This document shows positions 6,742 to 15,781 of a DNA stretch of 15,908 nucleotides, piece after piece. This DNA comes from Bacillota bacterium (GTDB lineage Bacteria > Bacillota > Clostridia > Lachnospirales > Lachnospiraceae), in the NCBI GenBank assembly GCA_023436225.1, contig JAEZKA010000021.1, forward strand, positions 1-15,908, written 5' to 3'. The notes under the pieces are model-generated. The model had not been told where the DNA came from, did not search any database, and saw nothing but the letters and a program-made list of their open reading frames with translations. Within the stretch, counting starts at the first letter, position 1. Every line of letters begins with the position of its first letter. Position numbers and translations under genes: made by a program.

Positions 6742-8673
6742 ATGGAACAATATAGCGGTAGTCAAATCGTTGTTTTAGAGGGTTTGGAGGCAGTCAGAAA
6801 ACGGCCCGGAATGTATATCGGAAGCACCGGTCCCAGAGGCTTACATCATCTGATTTGGGAAATCGTTGATAACGGTATTGACGAACATTTGGCAGGTTTT
6901 TGTACAAAAATTGATATTACTCTATTAAAGGATGGCGGAATTGAAATATGTGACAACGGGCGAGGAGTACCGGTCGATATCCATCCAACGAAGAAAATTC
7001 CTACCGTCCGCGTAGTATATACCATACTCCATGCCGGAGGAAAATTTGGTAATTCTGTGTATAAGGTATCCGGTGGTCTGCACGGCGTAGGTGCCTCCGT
7101 TGTGAATGCGCTCTCCAGTAGGATGATTATTGAGGTAAGGCGTGACGGAAAGGTATACCGCGATGAATATCAAAATGGCGGACATCCCATTACCCAACTG
7201 GAAGATGGCCTTCTCCCCGTAGTCGGAAAATGCAATAAATCAGACACTGGTACCAAGGTTATCTTTTATCCAGATGATACCATCTTTGAAACAGTGGAAT
7301 TTAAGTCTGAGATTATTCAGAAGAAGCTGAAGGAAATTGCCTTCTTAAATAAGAATTTACTAATCAACTTTACCGATCAGAACTCCGGCATCACGAAATC
7401 CTATCAGGAGGAGTTCGGCATTAAGAGCTTTGTGTCCTATCTAACCAGAGAGATGACACCCCTTCATGAGGAACCAGTCTATATCGAGGGCAAAAGCGGA
7501 GATATCGAGGTTGAGGTTGCTTTTCAATATACGGACAGCTATACCGAACAAATCAATGCTTACTGTAACCGCATCAATGTAGTGGATGGCGGTACTCTGG
7601 TAACAGGCTTCAAAACCGGACTAACCCGCGTTATGAACCAATATGCCAGAGAGCTTAATGTTCTGAAGGAGAAGGACGAGAACTTTGATGGCAAGGATAT
7701 CCGTAACGGTCTTGTTGCGATTATCTCGATCAAGCATCCAGATCCTCAGTTTGAGGGTCAGACGAAGACAAAGCTGGGTAACACCGATGCCAAAAGTGCG
7801 GTTGAGGATGTATTCTCCTCCGAGTCGCAGCGTTGGTTTGATAAGAATGTCGAAGTACTTAAGACTATTCTTGATAATTCGTTTAAATCCTTTAACGCAA
7901 GGCGTGCTAGCGACAAGGCAAGAGTTGCTGTTATGAAACAGCTAAATGATGTAGATACCCGCAGCAAGCTAGCCTCCTGTTCTTCCAGGAAGCCCGAGGA
8001 ATGTGAATTATATATTGTAGAGGGTGATTCAGCAGGTGGTACTGTAAAGACTGCTAGAAACAGACGGACCCAGGCAGTGCTTCCCCTTAGAGGTAAAATT
8101 CTCAACGTTGAAAAAGCTACTCTGGAGAAAATACTTATTAATAATGAAATCAAATCGATGATTGCCACCTTTGGCTGTGGAATCGGGGACGAATTCGACA
8201 TAACAAAGCTTCGGTATGATAAAATCATCATCCTTACCGATGCCGATGTCGATGGTGCACATATTAGTACACTACTTCTTACCTTCTTCTATCGTTTCAT
8301 GCCGGAGCTGATACTGGAGGGAAAGGTTTACCGAGGACTTCCGCCTCTTTATAAGGTAGACTATGAAACAAGTGTCAAAGGAAAGAAGGTTAAACAGTCC
8401 GAATACTTATTTAATGATTTTGAATTAGAAAAATTCCGAAAGCTCGAAGGAAATAAGATTCTAAGCCTCCAAAGATATAAAGGTCTGGGCGAGATGGACG
8501 CTCATCAATTATGGGAAACTACTCTGGATCCTGATACCAGGATACTTGCACAAATAGCAATTAGCGATACCGTGGAAGCAGATGAGATCACAACGATGCT
8601 GATGAGCAGTAACGTTCCTCCCAGACGTAACTTTATCATGGATGAAGCAAAATATGCGAAGCTAGATATTTAA
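6742..8673 (+). CDS. parE: DNA topoisomerase IV subunit B (ParE)
   Basis: ATPase subunit of the type IIA topoisomerase that unlinks daughter chromosomes, acting with the ParC encoded next. It has 643 residues, with AAGGGG upstream of the ATG. The GHKL ATPase domain shows E40 and N44 in WEIVDNGIDEHLAG, DNGRGVPV at 71-78, and the lid glycines GGLHGVGASVVNALS at 111-125. The transducer domain follows. The TOPRIM domain has catalytic E427 (VEGDSAGG), PLRGKILNVEKA and the metal aspartates D500 and D502 (LTDADVDGAH). The ending QRYKGLGEMDAHQLWETTLDP is typical. The choice of ParE over GyrB rests on the tryptophan before EIVDN, the TILHAGGKFG text and the absence of dnaA, dnaN or recF nearby. A gyrase pair remains possible until the rest of the genome is seen. 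Confidence 0.88.
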   Translation: MEQYSGSQIVVLEGLEAVRKRPGMYIGSTGPRGLHHLIWEIVDNGIDEHLAGFCTKIDITLLKDGGIEICDNGRGVPVDIHPTKKIPTVRVVYTILHAGGKFGNSVYKVSGGLHGVGASVVNALSSRMIIEVRRDGKVYRDEYQNGGHPITQLEDGLLPVVGKCNKSDTGTKVIFYPDDTIFETVEFKSEIIQKKLKEIAFLNKNLLINFTDQNSGITKSYQEEFGIKSFVSYLTREMTPLHEEPVYIEGKSGDIEVEVAFQYTDSYTEQINAYCNRINVVDGGTLVTGFKTGLTRVMNQYARELNVLKEKDENFDGKDIRNGLVAIISIKHPDPQFEGQTKTKLGNTDAKSAVEDVFSSESQRWFDKNVEVLKTILDNSFKSFNARRASDKARVAVMKQLNDVDTRSKLASCSSRKPEECELYIVEGDSAGGTVKTARNRRTQAVLPLRGKILNVEKATLEKILINNEIKSMIATFGCGIGDEFDITKLRYDKIIILTDADVDGAHISTLLLTFFYRFMPELILEGKVYRGLPPLYKVDYETSVKGKKVKQSEYLFNDFELEKFRKLEGNKILSLQRYKGLGEMDAHQLWETTLDPDTRILAQIAISDTVEADEITTMLMSSNVPPRRNFIMDEAKYAKLDI

Positions 8674-8689
8674 GGAGGATTAAGCTGCT

Positions 8690-10939
8690 ATGAAGAAAAA
8701 TGTTGACCAAGTAATTCAGATGGATTTCTCTGAAGAGATGAAAACCAGCTTCCGAGATTATGCCCTGAGTGTTATTATATCCCGTGCCTTACCTGATGTG
8801 CGCGACGGCTTAAAGCCGGTACAGAGAAGAATTTTATATTCCATGATCGAGCTTGGACTGGACCCTGCAAAGCCCCATAGGAAAAGTGCTCGTATTGTCG
8901 GTGATACCATGGGTAAATATCATCCTCATGGCGACTCCTCCATCTATGATGCCTTAGTGCATATGTCCGAAGACTTTTCCATGATGCTACCTCTAGTGGA
9001 TGGACATGGTAATTTTGGCTCCATCGATGGAGATAGTGCGGCAGCTATGCGTTATACCGAAGCCAGATTATCCCTGAGCTCCATGGCACTCTTAGATCAC
9101 CTTGAGAAGGGTCTGATCGATTTTGTTCCCAACTTTGATGATAGCGAGAAGGAACCCACTGTATTACCAGCCATGATCCCTAATCTTCTGATCAACGGTA
9201 CCACAGGTATTGCAGTAGGTATGGCGACCAATATTCCTCCCCACAATCCGGATGAGGTAATCGATGGTGTCATCGCATATATGGATAACCCCAATATAAC
9301 TGTCAGAAAATTGATGGAATATATTCCTGCACCCGATTTCCCAACTGGTGGTCTCATTACCAATCAGGATGATCTGTATGCTCTATACGAAACCGGAGAA
9401 GGTAGAATTCGTATTCGTTCAAAGGTCGAGATCGAGAATGGTGATAACGGACGTAAGAATATTGTAGTAACCGAGATCCCATATACGATTTCCGGTAATA
9501 AGACAAAGCTCGTGGAGGGTCTCGCCACTCTAATTAAAGATAAAGTATTTGATGAAATATATGATGTACGAGATGAATCCTCCAAGGAAGGAATTCGGAT
9601 CGTCATCGAAGTCAAGAAAGACCGGGATTTGGACAACCTGTTAAACGGCCTCTATAAGAAGACTTCAATGGAGGATACCTATGCTGCTAATCTCCTTGCG
9701 ATTAAGGATCAACAGCCGATTGTCTTCAATCTTAAGAGTATTATCAGTGAATTCGTTAACTTCCAGGTAGAGCTTTATACTAAGGAGTACAATTATCTTT
9801 TAGATAAAGCAATCAAACGTCAGGAAATTGTCGGTGGTTTAATCAAAGCAACCGATGTAATCGACCTAATCATTGAAATATTACGAGGAAGCTCCTCCAT
9901 CAAGCAGGCTAAAGCTTGTTTGATAGAAGGTAATACCGAAGGTATTAAATTCAAATCTGCCAACTCCGAGAAGGAAGCTGCTACCCTTAATTTTACGGAT
10001 CGTCAGGCAGATGCGATTCTGGCAATGCAATTAAGCAAGTTAATCGGTCTTGAAATCCTTAAGCTTCATGAAGAGGATGAAACACTGACCAAGAATATTG
10101 AAGAATATCGTAAGATACTTGGCGACACCAAAGAGTTATATAAGGTAATCAAAGGTCGCCTAAGAGAGTACAAGAAACTCTTCCATCGCCCGAGAAAGAC
10201 CATGCTATCGAATCAATCAGCCGTTGACTATGTAGAAGAGGTTAAGATCGAAGATATCTATGTACTAATTGATCGTTTTGGGTATACAAAATCAATTGAT
10301 GCCACCAGCTACACCAGAGCCTCGGAAGATAGTCTGAAGGAATTTAATCATATCATAATGATGAAGAATACCGATAAGCTTTGTGTGTTTACTGCAGAGG
10401 GCAACATGTATCAGGTAAAAGCCGAGGCGATACCGAAATGTAAGCTAAAGGATAAGGGTGCCTTGATCCATACGCTATGTAAATTAGATAAGGAAAACCC
10501 CATCCTGTATACCTCCTTTGAACAACTCTTTGAATCCCAGCTCCTCTTTACTACAAAATTCGGATATATCAAGCAGGTATCCGGTGTAGAATTCGAGACA
10601 AACCGTTCTCAGATTGCTTCTACCAAGCTGGAGGAAAAGGACAAAATTATTGCTATTAATCTACTATCGGGTCATGAGGTACTAGCAGGTAACCTTAAGG
10701 TAATTATTCTTACAGACAAAGGCCTATCCCTGGGCTTCCCTCTCAACGAGGTAAGCGAATTAAAGAAAACCAGCCGAGGTGTAAAGGCAATCACACTAGA
10801 GAAGAATGACACCATCAGCTTTGCAATTGCCCTAAATCAGAACGATGAAACCTTCCAGTACAACGACAAGACACTCAGCGCCAGGAAGGTGCGCATGAGG
10901 AAGCGTGGTGACAAAGGACAGAAAGCAGTCTTAGGCTAA
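8690..10939 (+). CDS. parC: DNA topoisomerase IV subunit A (ParC)
   Basis: DNA-cleaving subunit of topoisomerase IV, 749 residues. The catalytic tyrosine is Y122 in MRYTEARLS, and its numbering coincides with Escherichia coli GyrA. The winged-helix segment has RDGLKPVQRRILY and YHPHGDSSIYDALV. The quinolone-determining positions are Ser83 and Asp87, the susceptible-type residues. The tower and coiled-coil region runs through about 340-480. The C-terminal beta-propeller has blade-like motifs (LFTTKFGYIKQV, ILTDKGLSLGF, KTSRGVKAITL) but no QRRGGKG-type GyrA box, supporting ParC over GyrA. The AGGAGG ribosome site overlaps the parE stop codon and lies 11 bases from the ATG, so the subunits are made from one message. 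A strong terminator follows about 70 bases downstream. Confidence 0.9.
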   Translation: MKKNVDQVIQMDFSEEMKTSFRDYALSVIISRALPDVRDGLKPVQRRILYSMIELGLDPAKPHRKSARIVGDTMGKYHPHGDSSIYDALVHMSEDFSMMLPLVDGHGNFGSIDGDSAAAMRYTEARLSLSSMALLDHLEKGLIDFVPNFDDSEKEPTVLPAMIPNLLINGTTGIAVGMATNIPPHNPDEVIDGVIAYMDNPNITVRKLMEYIPAPDFPTGGLITNQDDLYALYETGEGRIRIRSKVEIENGDNGRKNIVVTEIPYTISGNKTKLVEGLATLIKDKVFDEIYDVRDESSKEGIRIVIEVKKDRDLDNLLNGLYKKTSMEDTYAANLLAIKDQQPIVFNLKSIISEFVNFQVELYTKEYNYLLDKAIKRQEIVGGLIKATDVIDLIIEILRGSSSIKQAKACLIEGNTEGIKFKSANSEKEAATLNFTDRQADAILAMQLSKLIGLEILKLHEEDETLTKNIEEYRKILGDTKELYKVIKGRLREYKKLFHRPRKTMLSNQSAVDYVEEVKIEDIYVLIDRFGYTKSIDATSYTRASEDSLKEFNHIIMMKNTDKLCVFTAEGNMYQVKAEAIPKCKLKDKGALIHTLCKLDKENPILYTSFEQLFESQLLFTTKFGYIKQVSGVEFETNRSQIASTKLEEKDKIIAINLLSGHEVLAGNLKVIILTDKGLSLGFPLNEVSELKKTSRGVKAITLEKNDTISFAIALNQNDETFQYNDKTLSARKVRMRKRGDKGQKAVLG

Positions 10940-11005
10940 ACGTAGGGAAATAGAAGCGATTGCCAATAAGAATATCGAATACACTTATTTATCGTATTTT
11001 GAGGT

Positions 11006-11047
11006 AAAAAAAAACACTATTCATAATACCCTTGGATAGTGTTTTTT
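11006..11047. terminator. Bidirectional intrinsic terminator between parC and araD
   Basis: AACACTATTC (11013-11022) pairs with GGATAGTGTT (11034-11043) with one G-U, over an 11-base loop. The stem is flanked by an A run before and a T run after, so it can stop RNA from either side. It separates convergent parC and araD. The stem is slightly better on the plus strand, where the imperfect pair is G-U rather than A-C. Confidence 0.85.
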
Positions 11048-11152
11048 GTTGTCTTAATGTTATATAGAAAGGTTGATCTATCATAATACTAAGCTCCGAC
11101 CAAAATCCTTCTCTTTCACCTAGGATAGGCCTATTGTATAGTCAACATGAAC

Positions 11153-11854
11153 TTAATGATCCTCCGAGCCCTGACCGTAATAGGCATTCGCTCCATGCTT
11201 ACGATAATAGTGTTTATCTAATAGATACTGTGACACTCTGGGTGCATTGGGGTTCAAGGTTAAGGTCTTATATGCCATTTCTGCTACCTTATCCATTACT
11301 ACCGCATTATACACAGAACCTGCAGGAGTTTTGCCCCAAGCGAAAGGTCCATGATTCTTCACCAGAATTCCCGGAATAGCCATCGGATCATTATCTCCGA
11401 TCGTTTCCACTATCACTTTGCCAGTATTCAGCTCATAAGCCTCTTCTATTTCCTGCTGTGTCAATTCACGGGTGCAAGGAATATCACCGAAGAAGTAATC
11501 CGCATGGGTTGTACCGAATGCAGGAACGGACATACCGGCCTGTGCAAAGGTTACAGACCAGGTTGAATGGGTGTGAACTACACCTCCGACATCAGGATAG
11601 TTCTTATATAATACCAGATGGGTTGCCGTATCCGAAGAGGGTTTATAATGTCCTTCCACTATATTGCCATCCAGATCAACAACAACCATATCCTCTGGTT
11701 TCATTGAATCATAATCAACACCACTGGGTTTGATGACAACCAGTTGCTTTTCTCTGTCAATTCCGCTAACATTACCCCAGGTATAGATAACCATGCCCTT
11801 TTGCTGTAATTCCATATTTGCATCATATACTTCTTTTTTCAATTCTTCCAGCAC
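11153..11854 (-). CDS. araD: L-ribulose-5-phosphate 4-epimerase
   Basis: Interconverts L-ribulose 5-phosphate and D-xylulose 5-phosphate, feeding arabinose into the pentose phosphate pathway. It is a zinc-dependent class II aldolase-fold enzyme. The preferred start is GTG at 11854, reading MLEELKKEVYDANMEL. GGAGG lies eight bases upstream, and family members begin the same way; the ATG five codons earlier contains that ribosome site. The product is 233 residues. Visible motifs are TWGNVSGID, VIKPSGVDY, KPSSDT with D75, the metal histidines H94 and H96 (VVHTHS) and H168 (VKNHGPFAWG), the catalytic aspartate D119 (TTHADYF), and the C-terminal KHGANAYYGQ with the catalytic tyrosine. No araA, araB or transporter is in the window, so it stands alone. 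UlaF/SgbE-type epimerases are close relatives and cannot be fully excluded. Confidence 0.9.
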   Translation of the reverse strand: MLEELKKEVYDANMELQQKGMVIYTWGNVSGIDREKQLVVIKPSGVDYDSMKPEDMVVVDLDGNIVEGHYKPSSDTATHLVLYKNYPDVGGVVHTHSTWSVTFAQAGMSVPAFGTTHADYFFGDIPCTRELTQQEIEEAYELNTGKVIVETIGDNDPMAIPGILVKNHGPFAWGKTPAGSVYNAVVMDKVAEMAYKTLTLNPNAPRVSQYLLDKHYYRKHGANAYYGQGSEDH

Positions 11855-11968
11855 TGAATTCGCCTCCATTATAAAATTTAGTCAATACGGTTCGAAGCAC
11901 TTCTATAATTCATTACATTTATTCACTATCTGGCTACTTGTCTCGCACGGTTTAGAATACTTAATTAA

Positions 11969-11997
11969 AATATAATAGATCCCGTCAGCTTTTACAA
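11969..11997 (-). promoter_or_regulatory. Likely araD promoter
   Basis: Minus strand: -35 TTGTAA (11997-11992), a 17-base spacer and -10 TATATT (11974-11969), about 115 bases before the araD start. Four of six and five of six bases match consensus. A nearer TATAAT at about 11875 has no usable -35 and lies too close to the ribosome site. Confidence 0.45.
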
Positions 11998-12218
11998 TAC
12001 ATAAAATATTTTTCAAACTTGGTTTCGTTATTATTACTATTCAGATATTAGTCAAAGTTAATATATGAGTTCAACCAATTTATCTAAAATAGAAGACGCT
12101 TTATGTTACATGAATACATTTTCCAATCAATTTTCGTGCCCATTTTATCACAATTTCAATTGGATCTAAATAGCAACTTGGTTTATACTTATTATATTTA
12201 TTTACTTAGATCTGGTTA

Positions 12219-12254
12219 TAAAAAGACCTTATCTTTGTCAGCTAAGATAAGGTC
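12219..12254 (-). terminator. Intrinsic terminator after the Hpt-like gene
   Basis: Perfect 11-base arms GACCTTATCTT (12225-12235) and AAGATAAGGTC (12244-12254) enclose an eight-base loop. The minus-strand copy is followed by five T's (12224-12220). It ends the single-gene unit and shields araD from its transcription. Confidence 0.8.
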
Positions 12255-12377
12255 ATGTAGGGTAATGTAAATCAAACTATTATGTATAATCACATTAGTG
12301 TAATCTACATTGCTTCACACAAATTAATCTACTTAGAATTCAGTCTATTTACATGTATCGAAAATATCATGTTTAAG

Positions 12378-12875
12378 TTATGAAATTATCTTACGCTCAA
12401 GCAAATCCGATGAACGCTTGATGCTTTCCTTCGTCTTAGTAAAGTCATAATTAAAGTAAGATGCAGCATCCTCTTCTATGGTTGATGTATTCTTAAAATC
12501 TGCTGTCTTGAATAACAATTCCAGATGCCTGGAAAATGTGACTAATTGGTCCAAATAAGCTGATAATAACTCCTGCATAATATTAGGTTCAACATTCAAT
12601 AACGATTTCTCCAGCTCATAGGATGCCTCAGCCAGACCAAAAGCGCCGATATTATTAAACATCTTCTGTAGCGTCTGTGTAATTGACCTCAAGCCTTCGT
12701 ACTCTCTGGTTTGAAGCATCAAATTCATGATTGGCATCTTAGATTTCATACTTTTCAGAATAGAAAGAAGGGCTTGTGAGTAATTTGGAATATTGCTTAG
12801 AAAATATCTATACCCTGCGTTATAGTCAATCTCAGGAACGCAATCAAACATTTCCTGTAACCTACTTTCTCTCAT
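12378..12875 (-). CDS. Hpt-domain-like protein without the phospho-accepting histidine
   Basis: A 165-residue cytoplasmic, mostly helical protein. ATG at 12875 (MRESRLQEMFD) is preceded by GGGGGG seven bases upstream; an earlier in-frame TTG lacks a site. Residues about 16-120 follow the four-helix histidine-phosphotransfer pattern: IDYNAGYRYFLSNIPNYSQALL, then a phospho-site helix, then NNIGAFGLAEASYELEK. Canonical Hpt proteins have H-T-L-K-G followed by N-I-G-A at fixed spacing. Here the aligned residues are Q67-T-L-Q70-K71, with N75-I-G-A intact. So the fold marker is kept while the histidine, the lysine and the glycine are gone. A charged C-terminal tail follows (about 125-165). The gene stands alone, with its own terminator and no kinase or response regulator beside it. 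The domain call is by pattern only; if correct, it cannot relay phosphate at that position. Confidence 0.6.
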   Translation of the reverse strand: MRESRLQEMFDCVPEIDYNAGYRYFLSNIPNYSQALLSILKSMKSKMPIMNLMLQTREYEGLRSITQTLQKMFNNIGAFGLAEASYELEKSLLNVEPNIMQELLSAYLDQLVTFSRHLELLFKTADFKNTSTIEEDAASYFNYDFTKTKESIKRSSDLLERKIIS

Positions 12876-13219
12876 CCAACTTCCCCCCAAAGAGATAACC
12901 ATCAGCAAATATACAACATATTGTGAATTAAGTTAAATTTTAACATTATTTAGTATTTTTGTAAATAGTAATTTACATTTATTGATAGGCTATTATACCT
13001 AATTAACTGCTATTTCGTACTATTATGCTCAATCCTGATATAAACTGACTTATATTGTGTCTACAATTCTACTGATATTAACAATTTTTTGATTTATGTA
13101 ATATTTGTCGTTATAAATATTTGGGCTAGCATATTTATAAAAAATGTTGTATTATGAATCTACATTTTTGATAAATAATGAAACAAAGCAAATGAAACGG
13201 ATTTATAGGAGGTAATGAA
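12876..13219. other. Divergent intergenic region between the Hpt-like gene and guaA
   Basis: A 344-base, very AT-rich spacer with no gene. Promoter candidates for both sides fall in it. For the Hpt-like gene the minus strand has TTACAA (12964-12959), 16 bases and TAAAAT (12942-12937), with TTAACT-17-TATATT nearer the start as an alternative. The plus-strand guaA promoter is listed separately. I looked for a purine riboswitch before guaA and saw no matching conserved core. Confidence 0.4.
13089..13117 (+). promoter_or_regulatory. Likely guaA promoter
   Basis: -35 TTGATT (13089-13094), 17-base spacer, -10 TATAAA (13112-13117). The resulting leader of about 95 bases holds no recognisable riboswitch. 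The region is so AT-rich that other weak -10 boxes exist, for example TATTAT near 13152. Confidence 0.4.
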
Positions 13220-14755
13220 GTGGATAAAGAAATAGTTATTGTACTTGACTTCGGCGGCCAATACAATCAGCTAATAGCCCGAAGAGTCAGAGAATGTAAT
13301 GTTTATTGTGAGGTCCTTCCCTATTCAACCAGCCTTGAGCGTATCAAGGAGATTGCACCGAAGGGCATTATTTTTACCGGTGGACCTGCCAGTGTATACG
13401 AACCGGATGCCCCATCCTGTGATCAGGGGATTTTCTCGCTGGGTATACCTGTATTGGGTATCTGCTATGGCTGCCAATTGATGACTTACCTACTTGGTGG
13501 CAAGGTATCTAAGGCTCCAGTACGTGAATATGGTAGAACAGAGATCAATGTTACTACCACCTCACAGTTATTCCAGAATATCTCCGATAATACCATCTGT
13601 TGGATGAGTCATACTGATTATGTCGAAAAGCCGGCTGCAGGCTTCCATGTAATAGCTCATTCAGATTCCTGTCCGATCGCGGCGATTGAAGATACCGAGC
13701 GTAACCTATACGGAGTCCAGTTCCATCCCGAGGTGGTTCATACTCCAGAAGGCACTTCCATGCTTCATAATTTCCTATATAATGTATGTAATTGCTCAGG
13801 AGATTGGATTATGTCTTCCTTTGCTGATGAGATGGTGAAAAGTCTGAAAGAAAAGATCGGTGACAAGAAAGTCCTATGTGCACTCTCAGGGGGTGTTGAC
13901 TCCTCTGTAGCTGCTGTTATGATCAGTAAAGCCGTTGGCAAGCAACTCACCTGTATCTTCGTTGATCACGGCCTTCTTCGCAAAAATGAAGGCGATGAGG
14001 TAGAGCAGATATTTACCACACAATTTGATGTTAACTTCATTCGAGTGAATGCCCAACAGCGTTTCTATGATAAATTAGCCGGAGTATCCGAACCGGAAGA
14101 AAAAAGAAAAATCATCGGCGAAGAATTCATACGTGTATTCGAGGAAGAGGCGAAGAAAATCGGAACAGTGGACTTCCTGGTACAAGGAACAATCTATCCT
14201 GATGTAATTGAAAGCGGCCTCGGAAAATCAGCAGTGATTAAGAGCCATCACAACGTTGGCGGTCTTCCTGATTATGTGGATTTCAAAGAGATTATCGAGC
14301 CTCTTCGAAACCTCTTCAAGGATGAGGTTAGAAAAGCAGGTCTTGAGCTTGGTATCCCTGAAAAACTGGTCTTTAGACAGCCCTTCCCCGGTCCTGGTCT
14401 TGCAATTCGTATCATCGGTGACATTACACCAGAGAAAGTCGCTATTCTTCAGGAGGCGGACTATATTTACAGAGAAGAAATTGCAAAAGCAGGCTTGGAT
14501 AGAAGCATCGGACAATACTTCGCTGTATTAACCAACCTTCGTTCCGTAGGTGTTATGGGCGATGAGAGAACCTATGATTATACAGTTGCACTTCGAGCGG
14601 TTACAACAACTGACTTCATGACAGCAGAATTTGCTGAGCTTCCTTGGGACCTGCTTGGAAAGATTTCAAACAGAATTGTCAATGAAGTAAAGCATGTAAA
14701 CCGTATCTGCTACGACATAACAGGCAAACCCCCGGCAACCATCGAGTGGGAATGA
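13220..14755 (+). CDS. guaA: GMP synthase (glutamine-hydrolysing)
   Basis: Converts XMP to GMP with ATP and glutamine, the last step of guanine nucleotide synthesis. It has 511 residues, the normal length. It starts with GTG at 13220, seven bases after AGGAGG; the nearby ATG at 13215 is out of frame. The N-terminal class I glutaminase domain has nucleophile C82 in LGICYGCQ and the partners H169 and E171 in VQFHPEVVHT. The ATP-pyrophosphatase domain begins near 195 with the P-loop LSGGVDSS (222-229). The C-terminal dimerisation and XMP-binding part includes RQPFPGPGLAIRIIGD, DERTYDYTVALRAV and the ending ITGKPPATIEWE. It is monocistronic, with its own promoter and a 14-base-pair terminator. 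Nothing unusual was noted. Confidence 0.97.
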   Translation: MDKEIVIVLDFGGQYNQLIARRVRECNVYCEVLPYSTSLERIKEIAPKGIIFTGGPASVYEPDAPSCDQGIFSLGIPVLGICYGCQLMTYLLGGKVSKAPVREYGRTEINVTTTSQLFQNISDNTICWMSHTDYVEKPAAGFHVIAHSDSCPIAAIEDTERNLYGVQFHPEVVHTPEGTSMLHNFLYNVCNCSGDWIMSSFADEMVKSLKEKIGDKKVLCALSGGVDSSVAAVMISKAVGKQLTCIFVDHGLLRKNEGDEVEQIFTTQFDVNFIRVNAQQRFYDKLAGVSEPEEKRKIIGEEFIRVFEEEAKKIGTVDFLVQGTIYPDVIESGLGKSAVIKSHHNVGGLPDYVDFKEIIEPLRNLFKDEVRKAGLELGIPEKLVFRQPFPGPGLAIRIIGDITPEKVAILQEADYIYREEIAKAGLDRSIGQYFAVLTNLRSVGVMGDERTYDYTVALRAVTTTDFMTAEFAELPWDLLGKISNRIVNEVKHVNRICYDITGKPPATIEWE

Positions 14756-14762
14756 TCGCAGA

Positions 14763-14808
14763 AAATCCTACAACCCTTATAAATACTGGGTTGTAGGATT
14801 TATTTTTT
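14763..14808. terminator. Strong terminator after guaA, possibly bidirectional
   Basis: Fourteen-base perfect arms, AAATCCTACAACCC (14763-14776) and GGGTTGTAGGATTT (14788-14801), enclose an 11-base loop. On the plus strand they are followed by A and six T's (14803-14808). Read from the minus strand, the T's of the stem end are followed by TTC, so it can also weakly stop the AAA_13 remnant. Confidence 0.9.
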
Positions 14809-14834
14809 GGGGTTAATATTAAATTATATTAAAA

Positions 14835-15781
14835 CTATGCGCTAACTTGTCTTAATGTACCAACTGCGTTGATATCATTTACTATACTCTCTATTCTAGA
14901 GTTATAGAATTCAATTTCACTTGGGTTAATCCAAGATATCCCTAATAAGGATCCATCGTCTGCTCCGTGATGATACTTCTTTGAGGAATCGTATAATTCA
15001 TATAGTGTCTTGCAAGCATGATATAGTTGGGGATTGTTTTTATTTGTTTTTAATGTAGCTTTATACATTTTAGGGATATTTTCTGGATCAAATTTAGTTC
15101 TTTGGCTTAATTGGAAAAAACAAGCCTCTATCAAGGGTCTCATTAACAATACTTTTTTTCGAGCTTCTCTAATGCTATTCAATGGGATTTGAGCGTAAAG
15201 ACTTACTAATTTACTAAAATCAAATCCCGAAAAAGAATAGTTTTCAATAATATTTTCTTTATTAAAATTAGTACCGGCTGAGATGTTTACCGCATCAATA
15301 TATTCTTTTAGTTTATCAGATGAGTAATCATCAGCTTTGTAACTTAGCCTATTATTGCGTGAATACAAAGTATGTGAAAAATATGTTGAACGAGATAATA
15401 TATCATCAAATTGGACACCAATAACTTTTTTTACAGATGCAAATGGTCTAAGTGATATTAGAGCGATTATTTTTGATACTTCGTCGTGATTAATCTCAGC
15501 GGCTGATATTAATTCATTGTAAACCTGCTCATCGCTAATCAAGTAATCATTAATGGATAAAGGTGAAAAAGCATTTTTATCAACATTTAATTCATATGCC
15601 TTGTAAGATATATTAGATGTAATAAAATTAGCTATTCGTTCTATAAAGGAAATATCGTGTGAAAGAATAAAAACCTGAGTATCTTGCTCTTTCATAAATT
15701 CTGCGATTTGATATGATACTATCGATTTTCGGCATAAATCCATACTACAAATAGGATCATCTATCACTATTGTCTTATTGG
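14835..15781 (-). pseudogene. C-terminal remnant of an AAA_13-type ATPase cut by an insertion sequence
   Basis: About 315 codons of gene-derived frame remain, from NKTIVIDDP near 15779 to TAG at 14835. The Walker B motif IVIDDPICSMD is followed 25 residues later by the switch histidine in VFILSHD. This is the layout of AAA_13 ATPases, the family of the anticodon nucleases PrrC and RloC and many phage-defence ATPases. The Walker A and signature parts, which should lie upstream, are absent. The frame instead runs back into insertion-sequence DNA, giving a nonsense prefix. The C-terminal domain has R-P-L-I-E (codons from 15140) and later YHHG (about 14972-14961), which could correspond to the R-x3-E...H set of PrrC/RloC, although the spacing is longer. 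Internal ATGs lack ribosome sites, so it is probably dead. Base composition is more AT-rich than guaA beside it, suggesting acquisition. Confidence 0.65.

Larger units (their letters stand above)
11855..12377. other. AT-rich intergenic region upstream of araD
   Basis: No gene is recognisable on either strand. It contains the likely araD promoter (11969-11997) and the terminator of the Hpt-like gene (12219-12254). I looked for a catabolite-repression site and an arabinose operator near the promoter and saw no convincing match. The segment 12255-12370 has several ATTACA/TGTAAT-like pieces around 12265-12315, without a clear fold. Confidence 0.4.

Noticed and set aside
8920..8960. Possible quinolone-resistance change in parC
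   Set aside because: Residues 83 and 87 are serine and aspartate, the usual susceptible types.
6742..10939. A gyrB-gyrA pair rather than parE-parC
   Set aside because: No dnaA, dnaN or recF neighbours, no GyrA box in the A subunit, and ParE-like text in the ATPase domain. Gyrase is not fully excluded.
13089..13219. Purine riboswitch in the guaA leader
   Set aside because: The conserved core of the purine aptamer is not present on the plus strand.
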